Source: an uncultured Oscillospiraceae bacterium (lineage in GTDB: Bacteria > Bacillota > Clostridia > Oscillospirales > Acutalibacteraceae). Taken from it: a DNA stretch of 22,489 nt. Below the pieces are notes generated by a model. The model was not told the DNA's origin and did not search any database. It worked only from the letters and a program-made list of their open reading frames with translations. The DNA is taken from contig CABUNG010000037.1 in assembly GCA_902492895.1 (NCBI GenBank), forward strand, positions 1-22,489, read 5' to 3'. Position 1 is the stretch's first letter; the number at the start of each line of letters is the position of its first letter. A program made the translations under genes and the position numbers. Below, piece by piece: positions 7,376 through 14,506 of the stretch.

Positions 7376-8161
7376 ATGTCCGCTTCGTCAGTATCCGGCC
7401 CTTACGCCGCTTTTTTTGATCTGGACGGCACACTGGCTGTCGGCAACGGCCCGCCCTCCGCCGCCGACCGGGATGCGATCCGCGCATTCCGCCTTCAGGG
7501 CAATTATGCGTTTCTCTGTACCGGACGGTCGCCGGCCTTTCTGTATCCTGCCGTTCTGGACATCGGCTTTGACGGCGTGGTGTCCGGCGCCGGTGCCCAC
7601 ATCACCCTGGGAAACACCATACTTCACCGGCGGATGCTGTCCAGGGAAACCATTAAGAGTGTCATCGACTACAGCGTCCGCAGCGGGGATGTCTGCGTGC
7701 TGGAGGGCGAAACCTCGATGTTTCAGGTCGCCGCCCGGGGGAAAACCCGCTTCTCTTGGACCAAAACGGGTGGAGGCGACGATTTTCTGACCCGATATCC
7801 GGATGAGGTCATCACCAAACTCACCTATTTTTGTCCGTTTAACGATGAGCTGCAGGCGCTGCTGTCCGAACTCCACGTGATCCAGCATCCCGACTATTTC
7901 GAGGCAGTTCCAGGCGGATGCTCCAAATCAGACGGCCTGCGGCGGGTGCTGGAAGCGCTGGATCTTCCGCGCGAAAACAGCCTGGCTTTCGGAGACAGCA
8001 TGAACGACCTCGACATGCTCACCTACGCAGGCGTAGGCATCGCTATGGGAAATGCGGTGGATCCCATCAAGGCCGCCGCCGACCGTGTTACGCTGCCCCT
8101 GTCCGAAAACGGGGTGGCGGCCGCTCTGGCCTTGTGGACGGAACAGACGTTTAAAAACTAA
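7376..8161 (+). CDS. Cof-type HAD-IIB phosphatase
   Basis: This 261-residue cytosolic haloacid-dehalogenase phosphatase belongs to the Cof/IIB class, which dephosphorylates sugar phosphates, flavin or pyridoxal precursors. All four HAD motifs are visible: FFDLDGTL (D15 nucleophile, D17 acid/base), LCTGRSP with the motif II Thr, the motif III Lys in GGCSKSDGLRRVLEAL, and FGDSMNDLDML. The insert between motifs II and III is the C2B cap. A strong AGGAGG at 7363-7368 precedes ATG at 7376, 21 bases after the amidohydrolase gene. The physiological substrate is unknown. Confidence 0.9.
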   Translation: MSASSVSGPYAAFFDLDGTLAVGNGPPSAADRDAIRAFRLQGNYAFLCTGRSPAFLYPAVLDIGFDGVVSGAGAHITLGNTILHRRMLSRETIKSVIDYSVRSGDVCVLEGETSMFQVAARGKTRFSWTKTGGGDDFLTRYPDEVITKLTYFCPFNDELQALLSELHVIQHPDYFEAVPGGCSKSDGLRRVLEALDLPRENSLAFGDSMNDLDMLTYAGVGIAMGNAVDPIKAAADRVTLPLSENGVAAALALWTEQTFKN

Positions 8162-8187
8162 CGGTCCCCACTGGAAAGGCGGGATAG

Positions 8188-9132
8188 ATGATGGATCAAA
8201 CCACACAAAATACCAAGCGAAATTCCTGGCTTATATGGCTGCCGTCCGCTTTGTGGATAGCTGCCATGCTGGTGCTGTCGGTACAAAACCGCACCGTGAC
8301 TCTGCAGCTGTTGGATATGACCGCCGGAGCGGCGCAGTCCCTGGCCAATGCGATGCTCAAGGATGGGATCTCCCCCGAGGCGGCTGCCGTGATCGGTAAA
8401 ATTGCCTGCGCTGGCGTCATTTTTCTCGGTTACGCCGTCCTGGCGCTGCTGCTGCTGCACGCTTTGCGGCAACGGGGAGCGGGTCCGCGCGCGCGTTACG
8501 GCCTGTCTCTGGCCGTCTGCATTCTCTATGCGGTTGTGGCAGAATTGATACAGGTTATGATTCCGGGACGCCATCCTTCCGTTCTGGAATGTGCGCTCAA
8601 CGTATCGGCATCCCTGGCTGTCCTGCTTTGTGTCGCCCTATTTTGGTGGCTCTGGCGGCGATTTCCGAAACTCGTCAACCGGGAAACGGTCAGCTATGTA
8701 GTCTTCGGCGTGCTGACCACCGTGGTGAACATCGTCACCTATCTGCCGCTGTATAAACTGCTCCTCCTGTCGGGACTCGGTGAAACCCTGGTCAATATCA
8801 TCAGCAACACAGCCGCGTGGATTCTCGCCGTTCTGTTTGCTTTCGCGACCAATAAGCTCTTTGTTTTCCGCAGCAAAACGGCGTCCGCCAAAGCGGCGAT
8901 GCGGGAATTCGCCCTGTTTGTCGGGGCGCGCGCCGCATCGTATGTAGTGGATATGGGTGGTATGCTCCTGCTGGTCGATCTGCTTCATATGCAGAATCTC
9001 CTCGCCAAGGTCTTCACAAACGTCCTGGTGATCATCATCAACTATTTCTTCAGCAAATTTTTTATCTTCAACCGCGGTGATGAAAACACAGAGCCGTCCG
9101 GCGGAGCCTCTGAAGAGACACCGGAATCCTGA
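8188..9132 (+). CDS. VanZ-GtrA fusion membrane protein
   Basis: This 314-residue membrane protein joins two families. Residues about 15-155 look like VanZ: an N-terminal WLPSALWIAAMLVLS helix, SVQNR, and the signature AELIQVMIPGRHPSVLECALNVSASLAVLL. Residues about 160-298 look like GtrA, a four-helix protein often involved in lipid-linked sugar export or flipping: FGVLTTVVNIVTYLPLY, NTAAWILAVLFAFATNKLFVF and NVLVIIINYFFSKFFIF. The C-terminal tail is short, acidic and soluble. ATG at 8188 (or the adjacent 8191) follows GGAAAGGCGGG at 8173-8183, 26 bases after the HAD gene. This is the last gene of the co-directional run, and terminator-like hairpins follow. A role in cell-envelope glycan or glycolipid handling is inferred. 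Confidence 0.82.
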   Translation: MMDQTTQNTKRNSWLIWLPSALWIAAMLVLSVQNRTVTLQLLDMTAGAAQSLANAMLKDGISPEAAAVIGKIACAGVIFLGYAVLALLLLHALRQRGAGPRARYGLSLAVCILYAVVAELIQVMIPGRHPSVLECALNVSASLAVLLCVALFWWLWRRFPKLVNRETVSYVVFGVLTTVVNIVTYLPLYKLLLLSGLGETLVNIISNTAAWILAVLFAFATNKLFVFRSKTASAKAAMREFALFVGARAASYVVDMGGMLLLVDLLHMQNLLAKVFTNVLVIIINYFFSKFFIFNRGDENTEPSGGASEETPES

Positions 9133-9160
9133 TCGCATACGAATTTTCCTTTGTATGACA

Positions 9161-9200
9161 AAAACGCCTGGATGTAACGTTCATTCGGGCGTTTTCTATT
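9161..9200. terminator. terminator after the VanZ-GtrA gene
   Basis: AAAACGCC (9161-9168) pairs with GGCGTTTT (9188-9195) around a 19-base loop, followed by CTATT on the + strand and a T-run when read on the complement. It lies 28 bases past the stop and could end both converging transcripts. Confidence 0.6.
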
Positions 9201-9237
9201 GGATTATGTGCGATGGACGAACCCGAAAACAATGACA

Positions 9238-9275
9238 AACAGCCCCCGGAGAGTGCTCTCCGGGGGCTGTTTTTT
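9238..9275. terminator. strong intrinsic terminator
   Basis: A 14-16 bp GC-rich hairpin (CAGCCCCCGGAG pairing with CTCCGGGGGCTG) with a tiny loop is followed by TTTTTT on the + strand. Its orientation best ends + strand readthrough of the long operon; it also lies just past the ferredoxin stop on the complement. Confidence 0.85.
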
Positions 9276-9286
9276 AGCAGAGACCC

Positions 9287-9475
9287 TTAGTCCTCCACAT
9301 GGATAACTTCCACAGGGCAGCCGTCAGCCGCCTCTTGTACCGCCGCCTCGGTATCCGCGGTAACGTCCTCATACACCTCGGCAAAACCGTCGTCCGCCAT
9401 ACGGAAAACCTCGGGGCAGGTGGCGGCGCATAGGCCGCAGCTGATGCAGCCGTCCCGGTCTATCTTCACATGCAT
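9287..9475 (-). CDS. single-cluster [4Fe-4S] ferredoxin
   Basis: This 62-residue acidic protein carries CISCGLCAATCP (C10, C13, C16, with C20 before P21) and a distant GCPVEVI (C53), the pattern of single [4Fe-4S] ferredoxins of the clostridial/Thermotoga type (CxxCxxC plus a remote CP). C20 and C53 are spare or cluster ligands depending on the fold. It probably carries electrons to or from the hydrogenase-like protein encoded 69 bases upstream on the same strand. AGAAAGAAGGTGAG immediately precedes the ATG. The length and composition are ordinary for the family. Confidence 0.9.
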   Translation of the reverse strand: MHVKIDRDGCISCGLCAATCPEVFRMADDGFAEVYEDVTADTEAAVQEAADGCPVEVIHVED

Positions 9476-9544
9476 GTTCTCACCTTCTTTCTCGTTTCAA
9501 ATGGGTTTCGGTGCTGTCGGTGCAGGGGCTGCTCTTCAAACATA

Positions 9545-10768
9545 TCACCGAAAATTCCGGGTGAACATGTTGTCGTGCTTCAGCAGCTCTTCCACGGTAT
9601 CGAAGCCGAGGCGGCGAAGGAGCTCCATCACATACGGATTCTGGAGCGGTGTCGGATAAGAGGCCTCGTCTCCATAGCGATCGACCAGTTCCCGGCCCGT
9701 TTCCCTATCCAGAATGGCTTTCGGCCCGCCGACGCAGCCGCCCCGGCAGCCCATCCCCTCAAAAAAGTTGGCATCCGCCGTGCCGTTTTTCAGTTCCTCC
9801 ATCATCGCGCGGCAGGCGGGCACACCGTCGGCCTGGCGGGTCCGGACAGAGGGAACCCGGTCCGGATTCAGCTGTTCCACGGTTTTCCGCACCGCTTCGC
9901 TGACGCCGCCCGTGCGTGCATAGATCCGGCCCGCCCTGGAGGAATGGTCCTTCTCGCTTTCCGGCAGGGCCGACGGGTCGATCCCGGCCGCGTCCAGGAT
10001 GTCCCGCATTTCCTGAAAGGTCAGCACATAATCGACCGCCCCCGCGATGTCGGGCTCCCGCGCCTCGCTTTTTTTCGCCAGGCAGGGGCCCACGAAAACC
10101 GTCACCGCGTCGGGATGAAGCCGTTTGATGACCCGGCCGCAGGCGATCATGGGTGATACCGCGCCGGGCACATGGGGCATCAGCTCGTGATAGATCTTGC
10201 GGATCATGGCAATCCACATCGGGCAGCAGCAGCTCGTCAGCTGAAAATCGCCGTCCTGCACGATGTTCCGATCGAACTCTAGCGCTTCCTTTAGGGTTAA
10301 GATATCCGCGAACAGCGCAACTTCCACCATACCGGTGAACCCCAGCGCCTTGAATGCGCTGCGCAGTTTGCCGGGCGTTACGGCTTCGGTAAACTGCCCC
10401 AAAAAGGCGGGCGCGATCAGCGCATACGCGCGTTTGCCGGGTTCTCTTACCGCCTTCATGGCGGGGAGAATGTCGCGGCTTGCCGTCAGATTACCGTTTT
10501 GGCAGGCGTCGATGCAGGCGCCGCATCCCGCGCAGCGTTCGGCATCGATTGTCAGTGTCCCGTCATCTTGACGGACAATGGCGTCGAAAATACAGCTTCT
10601 CTGACAGGCTCCATCCTCCCTGCAGGGATCGCAGGAGCCGATATGCAGCACCGGAGGATACTTTTCCGGATGCAGCAGACAGTCCAGGTGATGGGGATCG
10701 GCATCGGGAATCGGCCCTCCGGAAGAGTCCGGCCGGAGCATGGTATGATACAATTCGTCAAATGTCAT
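9545..10768 (-). CDS. [FeFe] hydrogenase-like protein, group B-type motif
   Basis: This 407-residue protein has two N-terminal [4Fe-4S] motifs (C46/C49/C55/C59 with unusual C-x5-C spacing, then C79/C82/C85/C89) and a full H-cluster domain. The H-cluster signatures are TSCCCPMW (178-185), VGPCLAKKSE (226-235) and EGMGCRGGCVGGP (337-349, C341 and C345). These bind the catalytic diiron and [4Fe-4S] centre in [FeFe] hydrogenases. The extra cysteine in TSCCCP, instead of TSCCP, is as I recall typical of group B enzymes. No HydE, HydF or HydG maturase is in the window. ATG at 10768 is preferred because GAGGGAA lies at 10780-10774, and the in-frame extension to 10825 lacks support. It probably acts with the ferredoxin encoded downstream; direction and rate of H2 turnover are unknown. 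Confidence 0.88.
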   Translation of the reverse strand: MTFDELYHTMLRPDSSGGPIPDADPHHLDCLLHPEKYPPVLHIGSCDPCREDGACQRSCIFDAIVRQDDGTLTIDAERCAGCGACIDACQNGNLTASRDILPAMKAVREPGKRAYALIAPAFLGQFTEAVTPGKLRSAFKALGFTGMVEVALFADILTLKEALEFDRNIVQDGDFQLTSCCCPMWIAMIRKIYHELMPHVPGAVSPMIACGRVIKRLHPDAVTVFVGPCLAKKSEAREPDIAGAVDYVLTFQEMRDILDAAGIDPSALPESEKDHSSRAGRIYARTGGVSEAVRKTVEQLNPDRVPSVRTRQADGVPACRAMMEELKNGTADANFFEGMGCRGGCVGGPKAILDRETGRELVDRYGDEASYPTPLQNPYVMELLRRLGFDTVEELLKHDNMFTRNFR

Positions 10769-10828
10769 GTGTGTTCCCTCTTTTAATCGGATATCGTTTG
10801 GCGGTGAGGTTTCCGGGGTTCTCACTCT

Positions 10829-10853
10829 ATTATATTCCCCATATTTGTCAAAT
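10829..10853 (-). promoter_or_regulatory. candidate hydrogenase promoter with overlapping palindrome
   Basis: On the complement TATAAT lies at 10834-10829, about 60 bases before the start codon. The -35 position is poor, but an 11-base palindrome, ATTTG-A-CAAAT (10853-10843), overlaps the region upstream of the -10 element. This arrangement would suit a regulator-controlled promoter. The remaining sequence to 11027 holds the cupin leader and no gene. Confidence 0.4.
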
Positions 10854-10891
10854 CATAAGATGAGTATACCGAAAAAACCAAACGATGTCTG

Positions 10892-10920
10892 TTGGAACTC
10901 CAACATATTCCATTTATGCA
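10892..10920 (+). promoter_or_regulatory. weak promoter candidate for the cupin gene
   Basis: TTGGAA at 10892-10897 and TATGCA at 10915-10920 are spaced by 17 bases, about 110 bases before the cupin start. TTGGA-AC-TCCAA at 10892-10903 is also a small inverted repeat that could bind a regulator. The match is only moderate. Confidence 0.3.
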
Positions 10921-11027
10921 TCATTCATAGTCCTGGCTCCACAATCGAATCGCCGCAGCATGGACCAAAGGCAAATCGGCCGGACCAGCATATACTGGGA
11001 AGAAGAGTCTGATAAGGAGGTCTTTTG

Positions 11028-11444
11028 ATGAACGCTTCCCAGGAGTTTGATCACGGTCCCGTGCCTTTTGCCGCGGACATCCCCTGTGCGGCCCGGCAGA
11101 ATCCGAATTTCCGCACCGCCTACTGGACCGGCGCTTACCTGCAGATGACGCTGATGTGTATTCCCGTCGGCGGCGAAATCGGCCGGGAGCTGCACACGGA
11201 CACCGACCAATTCATCCGGGTGGAGGAAGGCCAGGGCGCGGTGTGCATGGGAGCCAGCGAGGACCGGATGGACTGCCGCCGGTGTCTGTGCCGGGGCAGC
11301 GGCGTCTTTGTGCCGGCCGGGACCTGGCACAACATCGTTAACACCGGCCGCAGCCCGCTTAAGCTGTCCTCCATCTACGCCCCGCCCCATCATCCCCACG
11401 GCACCGTCCACGCCACCAAAGCCGACGCGGACTACAGCGAATAA
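11028..11444 (+). CDS. cupin-domain protein
   Basis: This 138-residue single-domain cupin belongs to a family common in clostridia and often annotated only as a cupin. The first motif is GGEIGRELHTDTDQFIRVEEGQG (starting near residue 48, with H56 and D58 as likely metal ligands), and the second is FVPAGTWHNIVNTGRSPLKL, ending with IYAPPHHPHGTVH. The fold binds a metal ion, and a sugar or small acid substrate is possible but not shown. ATG at 11028 has a perfect AAGGAGG at 11014-11020, seven bases upstream. A strong terminator follows 23 bases after the stop, so it appears to be monocistronic. Confidence 0.88.
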   Translation: MNASQEFDHGPVPFAADIPCAARQNPNFRTAYWTGAYLQMTLMCIPVGGEIGRELHTDTDQFIRVEEGQGAVCMGASEDRMDCRRCLCRGSGVFVPAGTWHNIVNTGRSPLKLSSIYAPPHHPHGTVHATKADADYSE

Positions 11445-11466
11445 CACGTCCCCTGACATAGACGTC

Positions 11467-11501
11467 AAAAAAGCCTGATGGAATATCCATCAGGCTTTTT
11501 T
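11467..11501. terminator. bidirectional terminator, cupin and Cys-rich genes
   Basis: A 15-bp stem (AAAAAAGCCTGATGG with CCATCAGGCTTTTTT) and a 5-base AATAT loop sit between the two convergent genes. The T-run is present in both directions. The start of the hairpin's right arm overlaps the end of the Cys-rich gene. Confidence 0.9.
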
Positions 11502-11714
11502 CATCTGTTTCCCTGAAGCATGCGGACAGGCGCTGTCCTTACAGGTGCGGCATCGGTCCGGAAACCAGTCGGACACGCAGCAAAGCAAGTAATCGCATTC
11601 GTCGCAGCAGCATTCGATCGGGCGGCCGTCCCGATCGAGATACCGCCCGTTTCCCAGGCAATAGGCCCCTCCATGCCCGGGTGTCAGGGGGGTGCCGGTG
11701 ATATCTATAATCAT
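11490..11714 (-). CDS. small cysteine-rich protein
   Basis: This is a 74-residue hypothetical protein with an N-terminal MIIDITGTPLTPG and a core of clustered cysteines (IECCCDECDYLLCC, then CRTCKDSACPH), about eleven cysteines in all. The pattern suggests zinc or Fe-S binding, or a disulphide-rich fold; similar short proteins are recalled from other clostridia but without a function. ATG at 11714 is chosen because it starts the recognisable MIIDITG segment. A TTG at 11732 would add six residues. The ribosome binding site is weak. It is divergent from the XRE regulator and shares its terminator with the cupin gene. Confidence 0.6.
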   Translation of the reverse strand: MIIDITGTPLTPGHGGAYCLGNGRYLDRDGRPIECCCDECDYLLCCVSDWFPDRCRTCKDSACPHASGKQMKKA

Positions 11715-11736
11715 ACAAATCCAACATATCAATCAT

Positions 11737-11760
11737 ATTCTTGTTATACATGTTAAGAAT
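11737..11760. promoter_or_regulatory. possible operator: ATTCTT...AAGAAT inverted repeat
   Basis: Six-base arms at 11737-11742 and 11755-11760 flank a 12-base AT-rich centre in the divergent region between the Cys-rich and XRE genes. XRE regulators often bind such sites near their own gene; this is inference only. Confidence 0.25.
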
Positions 11761-11777
11761 ATCATATATAAATCATG

Positions 11778-11806
11778 TTATCAACATTTTAAGTCAAATA
11801 TAATAT
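11778..11806 (+). promoter_or_regulatory. promoter for the small XRE regulator
   Basis: TTATCA at 11778-11783 and TAATAT at 11801-11806 are 17 bases apart, just upstream of AAAGGTGAT and the start codon. The leader would be very short. Confidence 0.5.
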
Positions 11807-11821
11807 ATAAAGGTGATAAAT

Positions 11822-12052
11822 ATGAAGGAAGAGCACATAAACGCGTATAAAAACCTCGGAATTTCCGTTATCTATTTCCGTCGAAAGCGGGAGCTTACGC
11901 AGCAGCAGTTGGCGGATCTGATGGATGTCAATTATGAGACTCTCAGCCGCATCGAAAACGCCCGGGCGGGCGTATCATTGGATATGCTTCTGAAACTCTC
12001 CAAAGGATTGGATATTTCTCTGAGTGAACTGTTCGCCCACGCGAATCTGTGA
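11822..12052 (+). CDS. XRE-family helix-turn-helix regulator, short
   Basis: This 76-residue DNA-binding protein is nearly all HTH_XRE: LGISVIYFRRKRELTQQQLADLMDVNYETLSRIENARAGVSLDMLLKLSKGLDISLSELF. The helix-turn-helix covers roughly residues 20-45. There is no second domain, so it probably dimerises through the final helix or has a partner. ATG at 11822 follows AAAGGTGAT; an in-frame GTG at 11813 overlaps that site and is rejected. Targets are likely close by: the divergent Cys-rich gene or its own promoter. The frame stays open beyond the stop codon for a further 249 bases. Confidence 0.88.
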   Translation: MKEEHINAYKNLGISVIYFRRKRELTQQQLADLMDVNYETLSRIENARAGVSLDMLLKLSKGLDISLSELFAHANL

Positions 12053-12106
12053 AACAAAAAGGGCTGCGGTGTTGCCGCCGGAAAAGGCAATAAAAACGCA
12101 AAAACC

Positions 12107-12148
12107 AAAGGACTCCATCCGGGACATGCGTCCCGGATGGAGTCCTTT
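12107..12148. terminator. long perfect hairpin after the XRE gene
   Basis: A 19-bp perfect stem (AAAGGACTCCATCCGGGAC with its complement) and a 4-base ATGC loop lie 55 bases past the stop. On the + strand the T-run is only TTT; on the complement the tail is T-rich. It could stop transcription in either direction, or stabilise the mRNA end. Confidence 0.6.
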
Positions 12149-12459
12149 AAAACGATAAAACGGCAAGAGGAGGCCCTGTTGTCGATACGTGTGTATGGTG
12201 AAAACCCCGTCGATTTCGTCTATAAAAAGATTCTAGGCACCTTAGGCGGACCAAGCGCAGGACGACAAATCGATGTTTGTCTTTTATTGGATAAAGGATG
12301 ATGCAGAGAATCCTTTTCCGGGCTTTCGTTCTTCCTCGCCAACATACCCAACAGCATACCACGGCTATAAAACTGAAATGTTAAACTGCGTTGCTTGCAG
12401 CAACGGGCCGTTCCTTATACAATCGTTTTAACAACTGAAAGACAAGGAGGTCATCCCTC
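12149..12459. other. AT-richer gene-poor stretch with tiny ORFs
   Basis: No confident gene is visible here. On the + strand a 40-codon frame starting TTG at 12179 (ends 12301) has a good AAGAGGAGG at 12165-12173 and reads MSIRVYGENPVDFVYKKI and onward. In another frame an ORF from ATG at about 12274 reads MFVFYWIKDDAENPFPGF. Both could be remnants of a lost gene or chance. TTGCT-TGC-AGCAA at 12391-12403 is a small inverted repeat, and TATACA at 12416-12421 is a possible -10 for the next gene. Confidence 0.35.
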
Positions 12460-12969
12460 ATGTTAAACGAAAACATGAAGGCAATTCGGAAATCAAAAGG
12501 GCTTTCACAAGAAGAGCTTGCCATCAAATTGAATGTGGTGCGGCAAACCATCTCGAAATGGGAGCAAGGATTGTCCGTTCCGGATTCGGATATGTTGATT
12601 TCCATATCCGAGGTGCTTGAAACACCCGTAAGCACGTTGCTTGGAGAAACGGTTATAGAGTCGAAGGTCGACGACCTAAAAGCGATTTCCGAAAAACTGG
12701 AGGTTATAAACTTACAGCTCGCACAAAGGAAGATCACCAGACGAAACGTGCTCCATTGGCTTCTTATCTCATTGTGCGCGGTCATCGTCATAATTTCGGC
12801 GGTCTTCATCGTATTCCATAGTCCTTACTTGGGTTGGAATTATCATGACCCTGAAACCGCCGTGGCCGGAGCCGCTTTTCACGCATTTGAATGGCTGTTT
12901 GTCAGGTTGGCGCCGTTTGTCCTTACAGGGGCAATCGTTGGCATTTTCCTGACACGGAAGAAAGTGTAA
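12460..12969 (+). CDS. membrane-anchored XRE-family regulator
   Basis: This 169-residue protein has an N-terminal HTH_XRE domain (residues about 4-60, with the typical RKSKGLSQEELAIKLNVVRQTISKWEQGLSVPD), a short helical linker (about 65-92), and two membrane segments (about 97-118 and 142-164). Such membrane-linked XRE proteins are common in Firmicutes and are thought to sense envelope or antimicrobial signals. AAGGAGG at 12444-12450 lies nine bases before ATG at 12460. Codon use looks less GC-rich than that of the neighbours, consistent with horizontal transfer. A strong terminator follows. The ABC exporter divergent and downstream could be a regulated partner, but nothing proves it. Confidence 0.9.
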   Translation: MLNENMKAIRKSKGLSQEELAIKLNVVRQTISKWEQGLSVPDSDMLISISEVLETPVSTLLGETVIESKVDDLKAISEKLEVINLQLAQRKITRRNVLHWLLISLCAVIVIISAVFIVFHSPYLGWNYHDPETAVAGAAFHAFEWLFVRLAPFVLTGAIVGIFLTRKKV

Positions 12970-13051
12970 ACCGGCTCTCCGTTTTGGGATACGATTCGGT
13001 TTATTGGGCTAGTTCAACTGCGTCTCATCGGGTATCATGTGCTTCAAGCCG

Positions 13052-13088
13052 AAGAATCCCGGCATCAAAAGATGCCGGGATTCTTTTT
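13052..13088 (+). terminator. intrinsic terminator after the membrane XRE gene
   Basis: AAGAATCCCGGCATC (13052-13066) pairs with GATGCCGGGATTCTT (13071-13085) across an AAAA loop, followed by TTT on the + strand. The rest of 12970-13252 shows no gene or other clear element. Confidence 0.88.
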
Positions 13089-13252
13089 GGCTGTTTCGAT
13101 GAAGACCCGAATATCAACCCTTTTCTACAACATGAGAACAAGCCCTCATGCCGTTTTATAAGATAAGGGATGGACCTGATGGGAACGGATCATGCGATCA
13201 TCGCCGGAGGCCATTCCGAGAGCCGGCAGCGCCGCAGCCCTTTTGTTATCGA

Positions 13253-14506
13253 TCAGGCACGCATTTTGAACAAATCCTTCAGTTTCAGCCGCTGCCCGTA
13301 ATGCAGCACCGAGGCGGAATAGATCCGGATGGACAACGCCGCGATGATCACGATGGACACGGCGAGCAGGGCCACCGATATCGCGATGTCCGCCGCGGGA
13401 ACCGTATCGTTGAGCAGCCGGAACGGCATGATAAACGGAGAGGTGAACGGGATATAGGTCACAATCCGTTTGAGCCCTTCGCTGGGCAGGAACATCACCA
13501 TGAACGCCGCGTAGAAGGAAATGACGGTGATGAGCACGGTCGGCATCATGGCCGCGTTCAGGTCCTCCGCGCGGCTGACCGTCGCGCCGCAGACCGAGTT
13601 GAGCATCGCATACAGTGCATAGCCCAGCAGGAAATACACGAGCACCAGCAGGGCGGAGGTCACGGTGAAGGACGACAGCGCGAGCGGCATGCCCATAACG
13701 GTGAAATCCTTCGGTACCAGCAGGGTAAACCCGGCTCCGCCCACCAGGAGGAACAGCCCGAGCTGACACAGCCCGATCACGCCCATCCCGAGGCATTTGC
13801 CCAGCAGGATGCGGGAGGGCTTCGCGGAGACGATCAACGTTTCCATCACCCGGCTGGTTTTCTCCGACGCGACCGACATCGCCACGCCGTAGCCGTAGTA
13901 ATAAACCGCGAAGAAAACGACCATCGTCAGCGCCATGCCCAGAATATAGCCGGTCATGTCCATCTTGCCGAGCATGACGGTCTGGGCCGACAGCGGCATC
14001 AGCGCGAGTGCCGCGGTTTCCTCCGGCACCCCCGCCTTGGCCAGCAGCTCCGATACATACACGGTCTTGACCACATCCGCCACCCCGTCGGCCGAAATGC
14101 CGCTGAGGATGTCGGTCACATACACCGTCACGGCCGGCAGCGTGTCGCCTGGCGCGATTTCCACGATCGAGACGGTTTTATGCTGCTCCACCTCGGCCTT
14201 ACGCGCATCCAGATCGCCGGCGGCGATCGCCTGAAAATCCACTGTGGGATTGGCCGTTTCCAGCGCTTCTTTGAGCCCCTGCAGGCCGCCCGTACGGTCC
14301 AGGAGATAGCAGACGCTGCTTTTTTCGGCCGGTTCGGTCGTAGCGGGGGGCGTTTGCGGTTCGTCGCTCTGTCCTCCGCTCGTCAGGGCGGGGATCATGC
14401 AGGCGACGAGGATCACGACGAGCACGATTGCCGTCGTAATGATAAACGCCTTTTTCCGGAGACCGTCCCGGAGAGTGAACCGGAATACCGTCCATACGTC
14501 TCTCAC
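13253..14506 (-). CDS. ABC-2 type transporter permease, NatB-like
   Basis: This 417-residue membrane subunit has a first helix (residues about 19-42), a large extracytoplasmic domain (about 45-185) with a Thr/Pro-rich start, then five hydrophobic segments from about 186 to 400. The family features FFAVYYYGYGVAMSVASEKTSRVMETLIVSAKPSRILLGKCLG (the coupling region of NatB-like permeases) and FTSPFIMPFRLL are present. It would pair with the ATPase encoded upstream to export Na+ or a small hydrophobic or peptide substrate; which one is unknown. GTG at 14506 overlaps the ATPase stop (GTGA), so translation is coupled. No terminator follows directly. Confidence 0.88.
   Translation of the reverse strand: MRDVWTVFRFTLRDGLRKKAFIITTAIVLVVILVACMIPALTSGGQSDEPQTPPATTEPAEKSSVCYLLDRTGGLQGLKEALETANPTVDFQAIAAGDLDARKAEVEQHKTVSIVEIAPGDTLPAVTVYVTDILSGISADGVADVVKTVYVSELLAKAGVPEETAALALMPLSAQTVMLGKMDMTGYILGMALTMVVFFAVYYYGYGVAMSVASEKTSRVMETLIVSAKPSRILLGKCLGMGVIGLCQLGLFLLVGGAGFTLLVPKDFTVMGMPLALSSFTVTSALLVLVYFLLGYALYAMLNSVCGATVSRAEDLNAAMMPTVLITVISFYAAFMVMFLPSEGLKRIVTYIPFTSPFIMPFRLLNDTVPAADIAISVALLAVSIVIIAALSIRIYSASVLHYGQRLKLKDLFKMRA

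Noticed and set aside
12147..12362. 71-codon complement ORF in the gene-poor stretch
   Set aside because: Arg/Cys-rich translation with no motif or ribosome binding site; it looks like a chance frame.
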